64,000 bases of DNA from Symbiodinium kawagutii (lineage: Eukaryota; Sar; Dinophyceae; Suessiales; Symbiodiniaceae): NCBI GenBank assembly GCA_009767595.1, contig VSDK01012368.1, positions 246,349 through 310,348 of the forward strand. Direction: 5' to 3'. A program made the translations under genes and the position numbers. Below are positions 46,016-56,869 of this stretch, piece by piece. A model generated the notes under the pieces. That model was not told the origin of the DNA, ran no database searches, and saw nothing but the letters and a program-made list of their open reading frames with translations. The stretch's first letter is position 1. Every line of letters begins with the position of its first letter.

Positions 46016-46488
46016 TGAGATGTCGATTGGGGGGATACCTTGCAAGTGTTGGTGTCGGTGGCTGATAGTAGTTAGTGAAGGGTTTGTTGATCACTTGTGG
46101 TTTAGTAAATGTTGGGCAGTATACTTGATGAATCTTGATGATGATGAATCAATGATGGTAGGGTGGTGGATCTCTGAAATATCAATGCCATCAATGCCTC
46201 GCAGATCCGAAGGCACGAGAACTTGGGTTCCTAAGCACTGTAGGAACCAAAGAGTTGGACAGGTGCCTTTGCAGCAACGCTGCTCATCCCCCCCGCCTTT
46301 GGATTATCCATGCCGGGCCTTGTGGGCAGGAAGGGGCGTCACTCAACAGCATGTCCATAGCATGTGACAAAAGTTGGTGTGCTCCTCCCACAGCAAGTGT
46401 TGTAGAGAACTGTTTGAATGCTGTGCCTGTTGACCGATTTGGATGGTGACATATCCATAGCGGCATGAGAACGCCATGCAACTGAAAG

Positions 46489-46641
46489 ATTACTCTGTGG
46501 TACGTTCATTACATTAATTGGCATCCAAACAAAGAAGAAGTTGACCCGAAAATTTCTGTAGCTATGGATGCTGGGGACACAGTCATTGTGTTCAGCATCC
46601 GGCCTTTTCAGAAAGCTACCCATCTACGCATTTTGTTCTGA
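46489..46641 (+). CDS. candidate terminal exon, unknown protein
   Basis: After GAAAG the frame reads LWYVHYINWHPNKEEVDPK, then ISVAMDAGDTVIVFSIRPFQ and KATHLRILF before TGA. The alternation is protein-like and non-repetitive. Not recognised. Confidence 0.4.
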   Translation: MTLWYVHYINWHPNKEEVDPKISVAMDAGDTVIVFSIRPFQKATHLRILF

Positions 46642-48300
46642 TAGTGACTGGCACCACGTAGGCGAAATGTTACGCCATTTCTGCCAATCATGGGAGATCC
46701 ATATGACTAAACTAGGAAGAATCTTCCATGACTAGACAGTTTGCCAACAGGGCTGCCATTCACTAGGCATAAATATATTCTGTTTAAGCAGACTGGTGGT
46801 TCAACAAGTAGCCAGCAGCTATGAACTTTTCTTCATCTTGATTGTGCTGACTGCTATGAAACGTTCACTAGAGATAATTTTCAGCAACATATTAATCAGT
46901 ATTACGTATTTTCTGACCTTCACCAACCATCATTATCACATGTCAGTATTAGCCATACTTCAACCATTGTTAACCATAGACCATAGATCAACCATCATTG
47001 ACCATCGTAGACCGTAGATCAACCATCATCAACCATAGATCAACCATCATCATTGATTAACCATCATTATGTCGCATTTACTGCTACTGTCGGATATAAA
47101 GCCATTATTTCTAAACCACTAGATGGCGGCATGTTTTTGATAAACCACTTCCAATACAGGCCCAACTCAGTATGGGCTTATCCATAAACGATGGTACTCC
47201 CAGCCTTTCCAAAAAGGAAAGTTTTAAACAGGGATACTGCCAGCTTTTGCAGGCACACCATTTTTTGACAAAGCATATGAATCATAAACATCATCAACCC
47301 TGTTAACAATCATTCTTCATCATCATAAACCATCACTAACGACAGAGCTACCATCCTCATTAATTAAGCAACATTCAAAATATTGATAATCATTCTTAAT
47401 GATCATCAACAAACACAGCCGTTCATTATGAAGATATGACGCATTACTGCCCATATCAAAAATCATGATCAACCTGTACTGTCCACATCATCATTGACCA
47501 TCATTATTCACCATCATCATTCACCATCATCACTATCCATCATCATTATCCATCATCATTATCCACCATCATTATCCATCATCATACACATTTTTTAATC
47601 ATTATGAACCTTTTTTTTAATCATTAGCCATCATCATGAACCATCATCATTATCACCATTAATTACCATAAACCATCATTATCATCACTATCACCAGCAA
47701 TATGAGAACAAAGGGTTAAAAACCACCATCATTTACAAGTTGTATGCATCCCCTATAATTGTTGATGATCATTATCCCCTATTATTAACCATTAACCAGC
47801 TTTTCCTTGGCAGAGAGAGTGCACGTTGACCCGACTCAGGTGTGGAGTCAAACCATTAACCAGCTATTTTGTTGGTTTTTAACCTAGACCCTTGTTTGAA
47901 CAAATGTTGGTTGAGAACAAATTTGTTGGTTGAGAACTATTATTCTCACCCAAGAAATTTGTGGTTTTATTATTTTAACCTTGACCCATGAGAACAACAT
48001 GTTCTTAGCCCGGCTTGTTTTCCACCGGTGGCTCCCAGGCTCGAATCAGGCGCGGGCGAGCCACGGGTGGTTGTAAGCTCGGGGGGCTTCCCACATTAGC
48101 GGACCCCCTATGGTGAGTGGCAACTGGTGATCAGAACTAGCTGGTTGAACGGGTCATAATGGATAATAGTAGGGCAATAATCACCAGCAATCATGGTTAA
48201 ACAGCTAGTATATGGGGTTTTCTCTAAGTTGAGAACCCGAAAGCGATGGATGGGTTATTGCTACGAATTGTCAATATTGCATGATTTCGGGAGTCACCTA
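46642..48300. other. noncoding low-complexity DNA
   Basis: C/A-rich ACCATCATTATCC arrays (47480-47590), diverged family C fragments in reverse orientation at 47750-47900, and a family B element at 48214-48312. Confidence 0.6.
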
Positions 48301-48312
48301 TTTTGAGAAGCC
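48214..48312. mobile_element. family B inverted-repeat element
   Basis: Starts GGGGTTTTCTCTAAG and ends CACCTATTTTGAGAAGCC; the middle GGTTATTGCTACGAATTGTC is a diverged family core. Confidence 0.65.
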
Positions 48313-48378
48313 ATAATGATTCAGGTCTAGCAATGGTCACAGGAAAGGGGCGCAAGCAGTACACGATGGTCGAAGAGT

Positions 48379-48666
48379 TTGCTGCCAGCCGGGATTTGTG
48401 GCCGAATGGAAACACGGTATGCTCTGGGCCAAAGGTTTGAAACCCCGGACGTCAATGAAGCTGTCAAACTCGTGGACGAAGCCTTCAGCACCCATGGCGC
48501 AGACACAGATGTCTACTGCATAGGTTACTGGAACGGAATTGAACGCCGGTGGGTGAGCGCGGCGTTGCAGATGAGGTCAAGTACCCTTTCCGTCGGCTAT
48601 GTGCTCATTTCGGAGCCCGGGATGATGATACAACCGATTTTGAGTCGTGTTTCAGGGCCCAAGTAG
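48379..48666 (+). CDS. open frame of 95 codons, unknown
   Basis: Reads METRYALGQRFETPDVNEAV, KLVDEAFSTHGADTDVYC, IGYWNGIERRWVSAALQM and ends SRVSGPK before TAG. Non-repetitive and protein-like. An overlapping frame just upstream (48332-48436, MVTGKGRKQYTMVEEFAASR) is also open, so there may be a splice site or frameshift near 48430. No family recognised. Confidence 0.45.
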   Translation: MLPAGICGRMETRYALGQRFETPDVNEAVKLVDEAFSTHGADTDVYCIGYWNGIERRWVSAALQMRSSTLSVGYVLISEPGMMIQPILSRVSGPK

Positions 48667-49671
48667 CCCGCTGACGTTCATGAATTGATAGGTTCATGGA
48701 TCGTACCCCTTAAAAATTTTCGTTTGGTCATTCTGAAACGATCATTTCATCATTTCACCATCATTTCACCATCATTTAACCATCATTCTACCATCACTTC
48801 TCCATGGAACAACCATTTATCAACTGTGATTCACCATTGGATTCATGGTAAATAACCATTCTGAGGAATAGCCATAGGATTCATCAATAAACCAACAACT
48901 AACCAGGTATTTCATCGTTTCACACTATTAATTATCGAATAGTTTAATGAACCAATTCACCTGAATGAGCCAAAATGAGCTAATTGACTATTAATAATTA
49001 ACCATAGAAGCATTCTCTCGGTCAACCTTCTTAAAGTCACCATCATTTACGATCAACCATTATGCATTAATAGTTCAGATGGTTTAGATGTTCATTAGTC
49101 GTGGATAGCTATCCATTATTGAATGATCCATGAACAGTTCAAATGGTCATTGTTCCATGGATGTTCAAATGGTCTAGATGTTCAGTAATCACCATTAAAC
49201 CATTGGTAGTTTGACCATGGATAGTGATTATCCATGATTCATATTAACCATTTTTGATTCAACCATCAGTTGGCCATCAGTTCACCATCACTTATCCATG
49301 TAAGAACCATTGATCCCTCATTTACCAATCATTTGTCCATCATTTAACAACCATTGATCCATCGTTTCACCCAGATGACTCCTGCACTGATTCACCGGAC
49401 GATTGATCAGCAGCGATTCACCATAGGAACCAGTAATGACCACTAACCATTATAATCTGGTTATGATAAACCATTTAGTTATTGTAATTTGGTTTACAAC
49501 CATCACCATCACGTAGTGGGATAACCTGTGATATAACTATCACGTGATTGACCACCTGTTTATCAATGTTTAGTAATAACGATCACCACCATCAGTTTTA
49601 GTAAAAACATTGATAAACAGGTGATGGTAATAATCCCCTATCAGCCATCACCACCATCCATGGATCGCCAG
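48667..49671. other. C/A-rich intron-like DNA
   Basis: ACCATCATTTAACC repeats with a 68-bp hairpin at 49554-49621, leading into a candidate exon. Confidence 0.6.
49554..49621. repeat. 68-bp hairpin with 18-bp perfect arms
   Basis: ACCTGTTTATCAATGTTT (49554-49571) is exactly complementary to 49604-49621. Confidence 0.85.
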
Positions 49672-49802
49672 GTTAGCTGCCGCCACCGCTGACGACCTGC
49701 CCGCAATCGTGGCGGTTCCAGGGCAGCTGGTGGAACTGGTGACCTGGAGCGCCAACCGCGTCCAGTGGTGGTTGGCGAAGCAGTTGGGGAGGGCTATAGC
49801 GG
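49672..49802 (+). CDS. candidate exon, unknown protein
   Basis: After CGCCAG|G the frame reads LAAATADDLPAIVAVPGQLV then ELVTWSANRVQWWLAKQLG. A GT donor fits at GCGG|GTTCAG. GC-rich, with C/A-rich DNA upstream and strongly G/T-rich DNA (GTATGGTTAAG) downstream, as around known exons. Confidence 0.5.
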
Positions 49803-51008
49803 GTTCAGCGTGGTTAAGTCATAAGAATGGTGAATTTTTGGTGAAGTTTGGTTAAGTATGTGGTTAAGTAGATGGTTAAGTATGTGGTTGAGTATGGTGA
49901 AGTATGGACAAGTATAATATGGTTGGGTATAGTTGAGTTTGATTGAGTATAGTTTAGTTTGATTGAGTATAGGTGAGTTTGATTGAGTATAGGTGAGTTT
50001 GGTTAATCATGGTTAATCATTCCTGATTATGCTTGATAATTTGTTTTTGAATTGTTGATAATGGTGGTTGAACGATTGTGAAATGTGGTTGAAGGCTGGT
50101 ACCATGACAAAGAGAATTCATTGATGAAGGATAGATAATTAATCATGATTAGTTCCGGCTGCGTGATTCATGACCATTAAGAAGCAAGCATAAGGATGGG
50201 TGAAACCATTATCATTCACTGTTATTATCGTCAACCATTTGGTGGTAAATCAAAATGGGGGACCAAACACATTGATTGTTTATTACTATAAATTGTGAAT
50301 GTTGGATGATGTGGGCGGTCCCTTATTTCAAAAAAGCATTCACAAATAGCCATGTGTCATATGGTCAGTAACAATGCTTAGCGCCAACAACCGTAGGGGA
50401 ATGTAACAACACGGATGATCCATCATGGCTGATGTTGGTTTGTCGATTCTTGCTGCTGGACATGAACGACACGTAAACTTGCGCCCGTATTGGGATCCCA
50501 ATGCCAGTACCCCCAGCAACATCATGTAATCCCCCAAGTCATGGTTTCCTATCGCGAATTAACCATGCTAGCTTTTGCTAGATTTTCTTCCCAAAAACGA
50601 TCATTTGTGGATGGCTTGGAGGTGCTGCATCTCAATTTCGGGAAGGTCCCATCGGAGGAATATGTTTTGAGGGATAACATCTGAAAGTGGTCCACCCAAG
50701 TCGCAGAAGTTGCGGAACCAACGAATCAAAATGGTGCAAGACAAGCTGATTGTCGTGTTCGCGCACACGTAGCTATCACCCAGACGTTTTCATCGCCGTG
50801 TGAAATATCGTACAGACGAATGGGTCACCTGCAGACCAAAGAAAGACAAATATCCGAAATCATCCGAAATCCCATTTCCAGAAATGCTGTGCAAAATGCT
50901 GTAGGACGCCCGATGCCATTCAGTTTGGCGCTCAGTTTGACAGCGTACTGGAAGCCCATCTAGCTGAGCCCGTGGAGGCGGCGGTACTTAAGATGACGCA
51001 AGTGGCAG
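49803..51008. other. intron-like DNA and gene-like fragments
   Basis: G/T-rich GTTTGATTGAGTATAG repeats to about 50050, then a family B element (50241-50340). At 50425-50680 two short frames look protein-like: MADVGLSILAAGHERHVNLR, and after a frame change SFVDGLEVLHLNFGKVPSEE. They may be remnants of a gene or separate exons. Confidence 0.35.
50241..50340. mobile_element. family B inverted-repeat element, diverged
   Basis: Starts GGTGGTAAATCAAAATGGGG and ends CCCTTATTTCAAAAAAGC, with the family core TTTATTACTATAAATTGTGA inside. Confidence 0.6.
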
Positions 51009-51209
51009 GCGCAGCGCCGTTTTCGCAGACTGGGGCTGCAGCTGGTGGAAGTGGCTGTGGAAGACCTGGAGCATGGGCTCGGGTTCGGGGGTTTCGAGAC
51101 CCTCAAGGTCTTTCCGGATCTTGGGGAAGCTATGCTCCGACGTCTGACGGAGACGTTGCGCGAGGTCACAGTGGTCACGAAGTCTGCCGAAGGCCGCAGG
51201 GCATGGTGA
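51009..51209 (+). CDS. candidate terminal exon, unknown protein
   Basis: After GGCAG|GCG the frame reads AQRRFRRLGLQLVEVAVEDL, then GGFETLKVFPDLGEAMLRRL, then TETLREVTVVTKSAEGRRAW and TGA. The heptad-like spacing of Leu/Val suggests a helical region. Other frames on both strands are also open (GC-rich DNA), so this is a reasoned choice, not a certain one. Confidence 0.45.
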   Translation, partial: AQRRFRRLGLQLVEVAVEDLEHGLGFGGFETLKVFPDLGEAMLRRLTETLREVTVVTKSAEGRRAW

Positions 51210-51439
51210 GAAATCGAGATGGATGGACATCCAGGACTTAACGGGCTGTTAACGATCAACGAGGAGCTATCAACAGTTAAGAATGATTACTGTAAGGCTC
51301 AAGCACATAGCTCAGCTCCTCTCTATGGGTACTTCGCCATTGTTCTGTAGCCATGGTCTTGCTCCATCTTTGCTTCCTTCCGATGCTCTTCATGGTGGTC
51401 CACTTTTTCTATTCTTCATGGACTTTTTACACTCCTTGG

Positions 51440-51870
51440 TTTATATTTTTCGACCTGGGCCGTTATTTCCTCCAGAAGGTTAGCCTCAAGGGAGGCAGCT
51501 CTGCACTTTATGGTGGCTCTATTTTGGTCCGTAGTGCTTCCTTCACTTGGAAGCTTTCTCTAACGTTGTCGATTTGCTCACTTTCTTCTTCTGAAGACCG
51601 CCGTTATAAGGACAATCAGTTATAAGCACACAAGCAGTTTGATGACTCATTCATGATCTCGCTCTTCGAGGACCACTGTCACTTTTCGACCCGGGCCTGC
51701 ATATTCTCCTAATGGTTAGCTTCAAGGTCAGCACTTTATGATGGCTTTATTTTGGTCCGACATGCCTCTTTTATTTGGAAGCTTTTCCACAACGTGGACA
51801 CCTGCACATTTGGTTTTTTTGAAGACCGTTGGCACAAGGATACGCCGTTATAAGGATAAGCAGCCTTTTT
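51440..51870. repeat. tandem duplication of about 240 bp
   Basis: TTTTTCGACCTGGGCC...GCACTTTATGGTGGCT...TTTTGGTCCG at about 51448-51560 recurs, diverged, at about 51678-51790. Each copy is followed by GAAGACCG..CGTTATAAGGA. Small open frames here are of low confidence. Confidence 0.7.
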
Positions 51871-51979
51871 GTTTGCAGCTTTATCGGTGCTCAGCATTGC
51901 AACTTTTCTCTGCAGCGTTGGTGCCCTTCATTACATCCTCTACTGTTCCTTCATCTCTCCTTCTAACAAAGCTTGAGCT

Positions 51980-52305
51980 AGCAGGGGCCGCCATTGGCGA
52001 GCCGGGAGACCAGTCTCTCTGGTATTTTGCCCCGGCCTTATCTACCTCAACCTCTTCAACCGAATCCTGCGGTGCAGCAAAGGGCAAACCTCCAGGACTT
52101 CAATTTTCTCTTCGCGGTTATTCTCCTCATTTTGAAGGATGAGGAGTACACTGCTGTCATGCGGGTGCCCCTGGGGTACTGCATTGCCCTGCGGAAAAAA
52201 TCCGAAATCCCACTGAAAAATATTCGCATTGTAATATCCCTGTTGTGGTGGTATTTCAATGTAAGAAAATGCCACATAATTTTCAATTTGTTTGCAACAT
52301 CTCTA
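51980..52305 (+). other. non-repetitive block with weak coding signal
   Basis: A frame at about 52070-52270 reads FNFLFAVILLILKDEEYTAV then MRVPLGYCIALRKK. It may be an exon, but boundaries and family are unknown. Confidence 0.25.
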
Positions 52306-52403
52306 CTGGTTGGTGGTTTTGAACATGATTTTTTCCCCTCAGGTCATACAAAATGGTTGGTTGGTTGACGAACATTTTCATTGGGGTTGAAACCACCAAC
52401 CAG
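52306..52403. mobile_element. family A inverted-repeat element
   Basis: CTGGTTGGTGGTTTTGAAC and GGTTGAAACCACCAACCAG at the ends, 98 bp. A further copy of the right end (GTTGAAACCACCAACCAG) lies at about 52468-52485. Confidence 0.9.
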
Positions 52404-52519
52404 AATATGATCATTATCAACCACTATAACCATTAGTAACCATTATTAACCATTAGTGAACCATGGGTTGAAACCACCAACCAGTCTACTATCATGTGGG
52501 CTCATGCATCTTTCTGCAG

Positions 52520-52612
52520 CTGAGGTGAAAGTCAAGGGATGGCACTTGATCCGCAGCCCACAGTGGGAGGAGCGCGGGGGTCAACGGGTTCAATTCAGCC
52601 AGAGCCGAGGAG
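52520..52612 (+). CDS. candidate exon, unknown protein
   Basis: After CTGCAG the frame reads EVKVKGWHLIRSPQWEER then GGQRVQFSQSRG, and a GT donor follows at GGAG|GTAATAG. The frame is clean between good splice sites. Not recognised. Confidence 0.5.
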
Positions 52613-53414
52613 GTAATAGCGGTGGTCATGGTCACATGATAGTGGTGAATGATGCTTACCCATGGAAAATAGTGGCTAATGACTGTTGATACTGGTTGAT
52701 GAAGTGCACTGGCCCCATTAGGAAGCATCCAGACATGCAAATACAGACGTGAATTCCTTCACTGAATTTGTTGATGCAACGTTTCACCGGTTATTTTTTC
52801 TGCCAGGAACAAAAATTTCTCACTATCCGGTTGGTTGAGGAATAGATATGAATCCTGCACATCCAAACCCTTACGGATCAAACATGACTCTTTGTGTGTC
52901 AAGACATGGGGTGTGGCCCTGGGGTTGGACCTGAGGTTCCTCAATGCAGAACTCCCAAATGGGCGCCGTAACCGGGGGGTTGGCTCGGGCGAACGTTAAA
53001 TTCACCGTAAAGGATACGAAACTCACCACCATTGGAACATGTTGGCTGTAGCTTCACAGCTCTTCACAGTGGGACACTTCCAATGTTTTCCGGGACACAT
53101 TTTCTGCGCATGAAACTGCAGGTTTTTTGGATGATTTCTTGGGTAAAAGGGACCATAGATGAGTACTAGATTTGCCAAGATTTTCAGGGTTGCATCTGTT
53201 CTTGGCTTGCTGGTGAACAGACCTGCTGGTGAAACATTTGTCAGTGAGCGTTCAGATTCTAAGAGGCATATCAGCAGGTGAGAGGAACACTGCAGAATGC
53301 CTTGTTTCTGTTTTCAGAGCTGAACGGCTTTTGCGATTGCTCTACAATGTCAGTTGCTGACAATGAACAGGTTTTCGGGAATAAAGCATGGCTGGGTAGT
53401 CTGGTGAACTGTAA

Positions 53415-53521
53415 ATGGTTTTTTCTCAAAACCGGGGACCCATAGCTATGGATGGTTTATTACTATAGATGGTTGATATTGGATGATTTGGGGGGTCCCC
53501 AAACTGACTTGAGAAACCACC
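53415..53521. mobile_element. family B inverted-repeat element
   Basis: Starts ATGGTTTTTTCTCAAAACCG and ends CTGACTTGAGAAACCACC. The core GGTTTATTACTATAGATGG and TTGGATGATTTGGGG is the clearest of the family. Confidence 0.8.
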
Positions 53522-54172
53522 AAATGGTTCACTAGTAGTGAACTAGTAGTCAACCAATATATCTAACAGTAGGGGTCATATTCCAATTTCTATAACTCAA
53601 AACGGTTGCCACTAATACCTGGTTTCTCAATGTTTCATGAAGCTAAGAACGGTCTCAGCAGTTGTTCCAGTTCGGTGTCCAACAAAATTCCCTACCCACA
53701 TGTTTGCAGGGGTCTTCAGCCCCCAAATGTGGTCCCTGGTACTGTAAGGGTTTCATGGTGATTACTGATGGCTGATGGTTAGCAAAATGGTTGATGCTGG
53801 CTGATGATAGTTCATATTATAATCATATATGATCACCATGGTTTTATATGAGAATGAAGATATGACATATCATGCCATCCTTTGGTATCAGGACAAAGTG
53901 GTGGTTTGCACCATGATGTCGGTCATCCAACCAACCCTTGCCGTTGTGTCAGTGTAGCCACGGGATGCCCGCTGGGAAGTTACTGGTACACCCCTCGGCA
54001 GGCAATGTATCCTTACGACTTGTTTTGAATGGTGTGTTATACGATTAAGATATGGTTATGAAGTTATGGATCAATATTAACCAACAGAATAGCTGGTTAA
54101 TTAATGGTTACAGAGTTACAGTAATCATAGAGTATATATATATTTATATACCAACTAGATATGGCTATGGGT

Positions 54173-54281
54173 CAATATTAACCAACCAATAGTGGGGGAG
54201 AATGACTATCAATAATAGTGGGAAAACAATTCAATGGTTAATGATAGCGGAACCAGGGGGACAGGGTTTTGAAGCACTGCC
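54173..54281. mobile_element. family C inverted-repeat element
   Basis: Begins GGCTATGGGTCAATATTAAC; its interior GTGGGGGAGAATGAC..CAATAATAGTGGG matches 56623-56732. The right terminus is decayed (TTGAAGCACTGCC). Confidence 0.75.
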
Positions 54282-54459
54282 ATATAACAGTCAGTATAGC
54301 AATTGTGCTACATTTGTATTTGTTAATCAAACTTTTGGTTATAATGATGATTGATTGGGCCCGTGCATGGATTTCACACCCTTCGGTCTTCTATTAGGTT
54401 TGTTTCTGATTCGAGCCTTTCATCGGCACAAGTTGGTAGAGCTACAAAGACACACAGCA

Positions 54460-55893
54460 ATGGAGGTTTGCTCTGCCCTGTCTGGCCAGACACTGGCCAT
54501 GCTTGAGACAGGGGAGTTCGAAGCCAAGTCAGCAAAAGAAGTGAAGCGGTTGTTAGCAAGGAACATCGAGGTTTCTAGATTCAGACAGAAAATGCTTTTG
54601 GAAAACGGGGGCTGCAAGATTCCGAATAATGCAGTTTTCCTCGGACCAGTGAAGATTCCAGATAATGCAGTTTTCCTCGGACCAGTGAAAGTGCTGCTGG
54701 TTGTGCTAGAATTTTGGCCGCCTGATGCTGAACAAGACCAAGCAGTCTTTTCGGCATCCCTTACGGATACAAACAAACTTGAAGAATTGCTAGGTTGCCC
54801 AAGAGACCCGAATGTGACAGATGAAGCAGGAGATACACCTCTGCACTATGCAGCAAGAAGCGGGCGAGTACGACCTGCAGAACTGTTGTTGGAGGCAGGT
54901 GCGGAGAAAGATGCAAAATCAGGTCGTGGGCAAACACCCATGCATGTTGCAGCTTCTCGAGGACATCTGGAAGTTGTGCGCTTATTGATTGAAGCTGGGG
55001 CTGACAAGGAGTTGGCTGACCAGAATGGATGTGCAGCTCTCCTGTATGCAGCTGCTGGCGGCCATCTCGAAGTTGTGAGCTCTTTGATTGAAGCTGGTGC
55101 CAACAAGGATGCGGTTGACCAGTCTGGGCAGAGTGCTCTGCACGTTGCAGCTATTGAAGGCCACCCCGAAGTTGTGCGATTATTGATTGAAGCTGGTGCC
55201 AGCAAGGATGCGGTTGACCAGTATGGGCAGAGTGCTCTGCACATTGCAGCTATGCGAGGCCACCCCGAAGTTGTGCGCTTATTGATTGAAGCTGGCGCTG
55301 ACGCGGATGCGGCTAACCAGAACGGGGTTTCAGCTCTGCACTCTGCAGCTTTTCGAGGACCTCTGGAAGTTGTGCGCTTATTGATTGAAGCTGGGGCTGA
55401 CAAGGAGTTGGCTGACCCGAATGGATGTGCAACTCTCTGGTATGCAGCTGCTGGCCGCCATCTCGAAGTTATGAGCTCATTGATTGAAGCTGGTGCCAAC
55501 AAGGATGCGGTTGACCAGTATGGGCAGAGTGCTCTGCAAGTTGCAGCTATTCGAGGCCACCCCGAAGTTGTGCGCTTATTGATTGAAGCTGGCGCTGACG
55601 CGGATTCGGCTAACCAGAAAGGGGTTTCAGCTCTGCACTCTGCAGCTGTTCGAGGACATCTCGAAATTGTGCGCTTATTGATTGAATCTGGGGCCGACAA
55701 GGATTTGACTGATGTATGTGGACGTTCAGCCCTGCTTTATGCAGCTTTTAAGCGTCATTGGGAAGTTGTGCACTTGCTGATTGAAGCTGGTGCTACGAAG
55801 ATCCTTCTGACGAACCTGACGAGTGTTTTGTGGGGTCTTCAACTCTGCTGTTTCCACTGCGTAACGACCGTCTCGAAGTCGTGCGCATGTTGA
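54460..55893 (+). CDS. ankyrin-repeat protein with N-terminal ubiquitin-like segment
   Basis: The frame is open from 54355; I prefer the ATG at 54460 (MEVCSALSGQTLAMLETG) because the upstream part reads like leader DNA. Residues 1-80 resemble a ubiquitin-like fold (SRFRQKMLLENG) often fused to ankyrin repeats in Symbiodiniaceae (inference). Ten 33-residue ankyrin repeats follow, with consensus G.SALH.AA..GHPEVVRLLI and EAGAD. Repeats 2-5 and 6-9 are near-copies, a segmental duplication. A 36-bp tandem duplication (54616-54687) repeats IPDNAVFLGPVK. No intron is visible, which suggests a retrocopy. After residue GATK the frame shifts: the next frame continues NDRLEVVRML, so the final repeat is broken. 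Ankyrin proteins mediate protein-protein contacts; the partner is unknown. Confidence 0.9.
   Translation: MEVCSALSGQTLAMLETGEFEAKSAKEVKRLLARNIEVSRFRQKMLLENGGCKIPNNAVFLGPVKIPDNAVFLGPVKVLLVVLEFWPPDAEQDQAVFSASLTDTNKLEELLGCPRDPNVTDEAGDTPLHYAARSGRVRPAELLLEAGAEKDAKSGRGQTPMHVAASRGHLEVVRLLIEAGADKELADQNGCAALLYAAAGGHLEVVSSLIEAGANKDAVDQSGQSALHVAAIEGHPEVVRLLIEAGASKDAVDQYGQSALHIAAMRGHPEVVRLLIEAGADADAANQNGVSALHSAAFRGPLEVVRLLIEAGADKELADPNGCATLWYAAAGRHLEVMSSLIEAGANKDAVDQYGQSALQVAAIRGHPEVVRLLIEAGADADSANQKGVSALHSAAVRGHLEIVRLLIESGADKDLTDVCGRSALLYAAFKRHWEVVHLLIEAGATKILLTNLTSVLWGLQLCCFHCVTTVSKSCAC
54616..54687 (+). repeat. 36-bp in-frame tandem duplication
   Basis: Two copies starting AAGATTCC.(A/G)ATAATGCAG, differing at two bases, each encoding 12 residues in the ankyrin gene. 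Confidence 0.95.
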
Positions 55894-55912
55894 GCTTAAG
55901 AAAGATTTGACC
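55800..55912 (+). pseudogene. frameshifted last ankyrin repeat
   Basis: The main frame ends in an unrelated tail (LWGLQLCCFHCVTTV). The adjacent frame reads SSTLLFPLRNDRLEVVRML, an ankyrin-type helix pair, up to a TGA near 55910. A small indel near 55800 would explain this. Confidence 0.65.
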
Positions 55913-56603
55913 AAAATGGGAAGCTGAGCTTGAACGTGATTTTAATTTGTATGGATTTATTTGTGTATTGGTTTTGGCTGGAGCTAAGTGGGGTTGCTTG
56001 GGACGACGCTGCACCAAATATCCCAGAAAGGACGTGATGAAAATCCAAGCAACAAATCTGGTTGGTGGTTTTTTGGCAGGAGAAGAACGGCTACGCTCCA
56101 TGACATGAATGAGCTGGCCCGCCAACGGAAACAGTGAAAGAGTGGCGGTTTTGAACATTTTTGATTTTATAGTAGATGGGTTGTTATCATCAAAAATGTT
56201 CAAAAGATGGAAAACCAGGCGATTATAGATCCATTTATAGATGGATTGTTATCAGGGCGAAGGGTATGAAGACCCAAAGCCATTTGTGATCTTGAGACGC
56301 GCTACTTCATGTCGCCAATAGAAGGCTTGGTGAGAGCTACGGGCTGGTTCGCTAAAGCTACACGCACCCAGTTTTTAGATACTCTGCTCGGTAAGGAACA
56401 AAAAACATGGAGATTCAGCGATCTAGATCTGATAATCATTCGGGTAGTGATGATGTGATCATATCTTAAAACCCGTGTCAGTTTAGACATTCTGAAACCA
56501 TTGTTCATTATATACTGCCTATCACCATTGCTGTGGCGATTATCAACCATAGCTATTTGGGTTGTCCAAAATTGGTGTAGCCCCAAAACTCGTTTCCCTA
56601 TTT

Positions 56604-56869
56604 GGCTGGTGGTTTTAGGTCTGGCTATGGGTCAATATTAACCAATAGTGGGGGAGAATGACCGACAATAATAGTGGGAAAACAATGGTTAATGGTAGGG
56701 GAACCAAGGGTACAGGGTTTTGACTCACAGCCATATTTTTCTTTTCACCATTCTTCACCAAAGATGAGTTGGGTGCCACTAGTTGTTAACAATTAGTTGG
56801 TTTATTAGTAGTTATTAACAATTAGTTGGTTGACTAGTATTTTTCATAGGGCTTGAAAACCACCAACCG
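56604..56869. mobile_element. family A element with a nested family C element
   Basis: The left end GGCTGGTGGTTTTAGG and right end GGCTTGAAAACCACCAACCG are family A termini. Between them lies a complete family C copy (56623-56732), showing that C inserted after A. Confidence 0.75.
56623..56732. mobile_element. family C inverted-repeat element
   Basis: Ends GGCTATGGGTCAA and TTGACTCACAGCC, 110 bp, nested in a family A copy. Confidence 0.85.

Larger units (their letters stand above)
52613..54354. other. noncoding DNA with inverted-repeat elements
   Basis: Mixed sequence with a family B element (53415-53521) and a family C element (54173-54281). No gene recognised before the ankyrin gene. Confidence 0.5.

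Noticed and set aside
48030-48080. Possible tRNA-like segment near GGCTCGAATC
   Set aside because: No cloverleaf can be drawn; only a 6-bp inverted repeat (GGCTCG/CGAGCC) is present.
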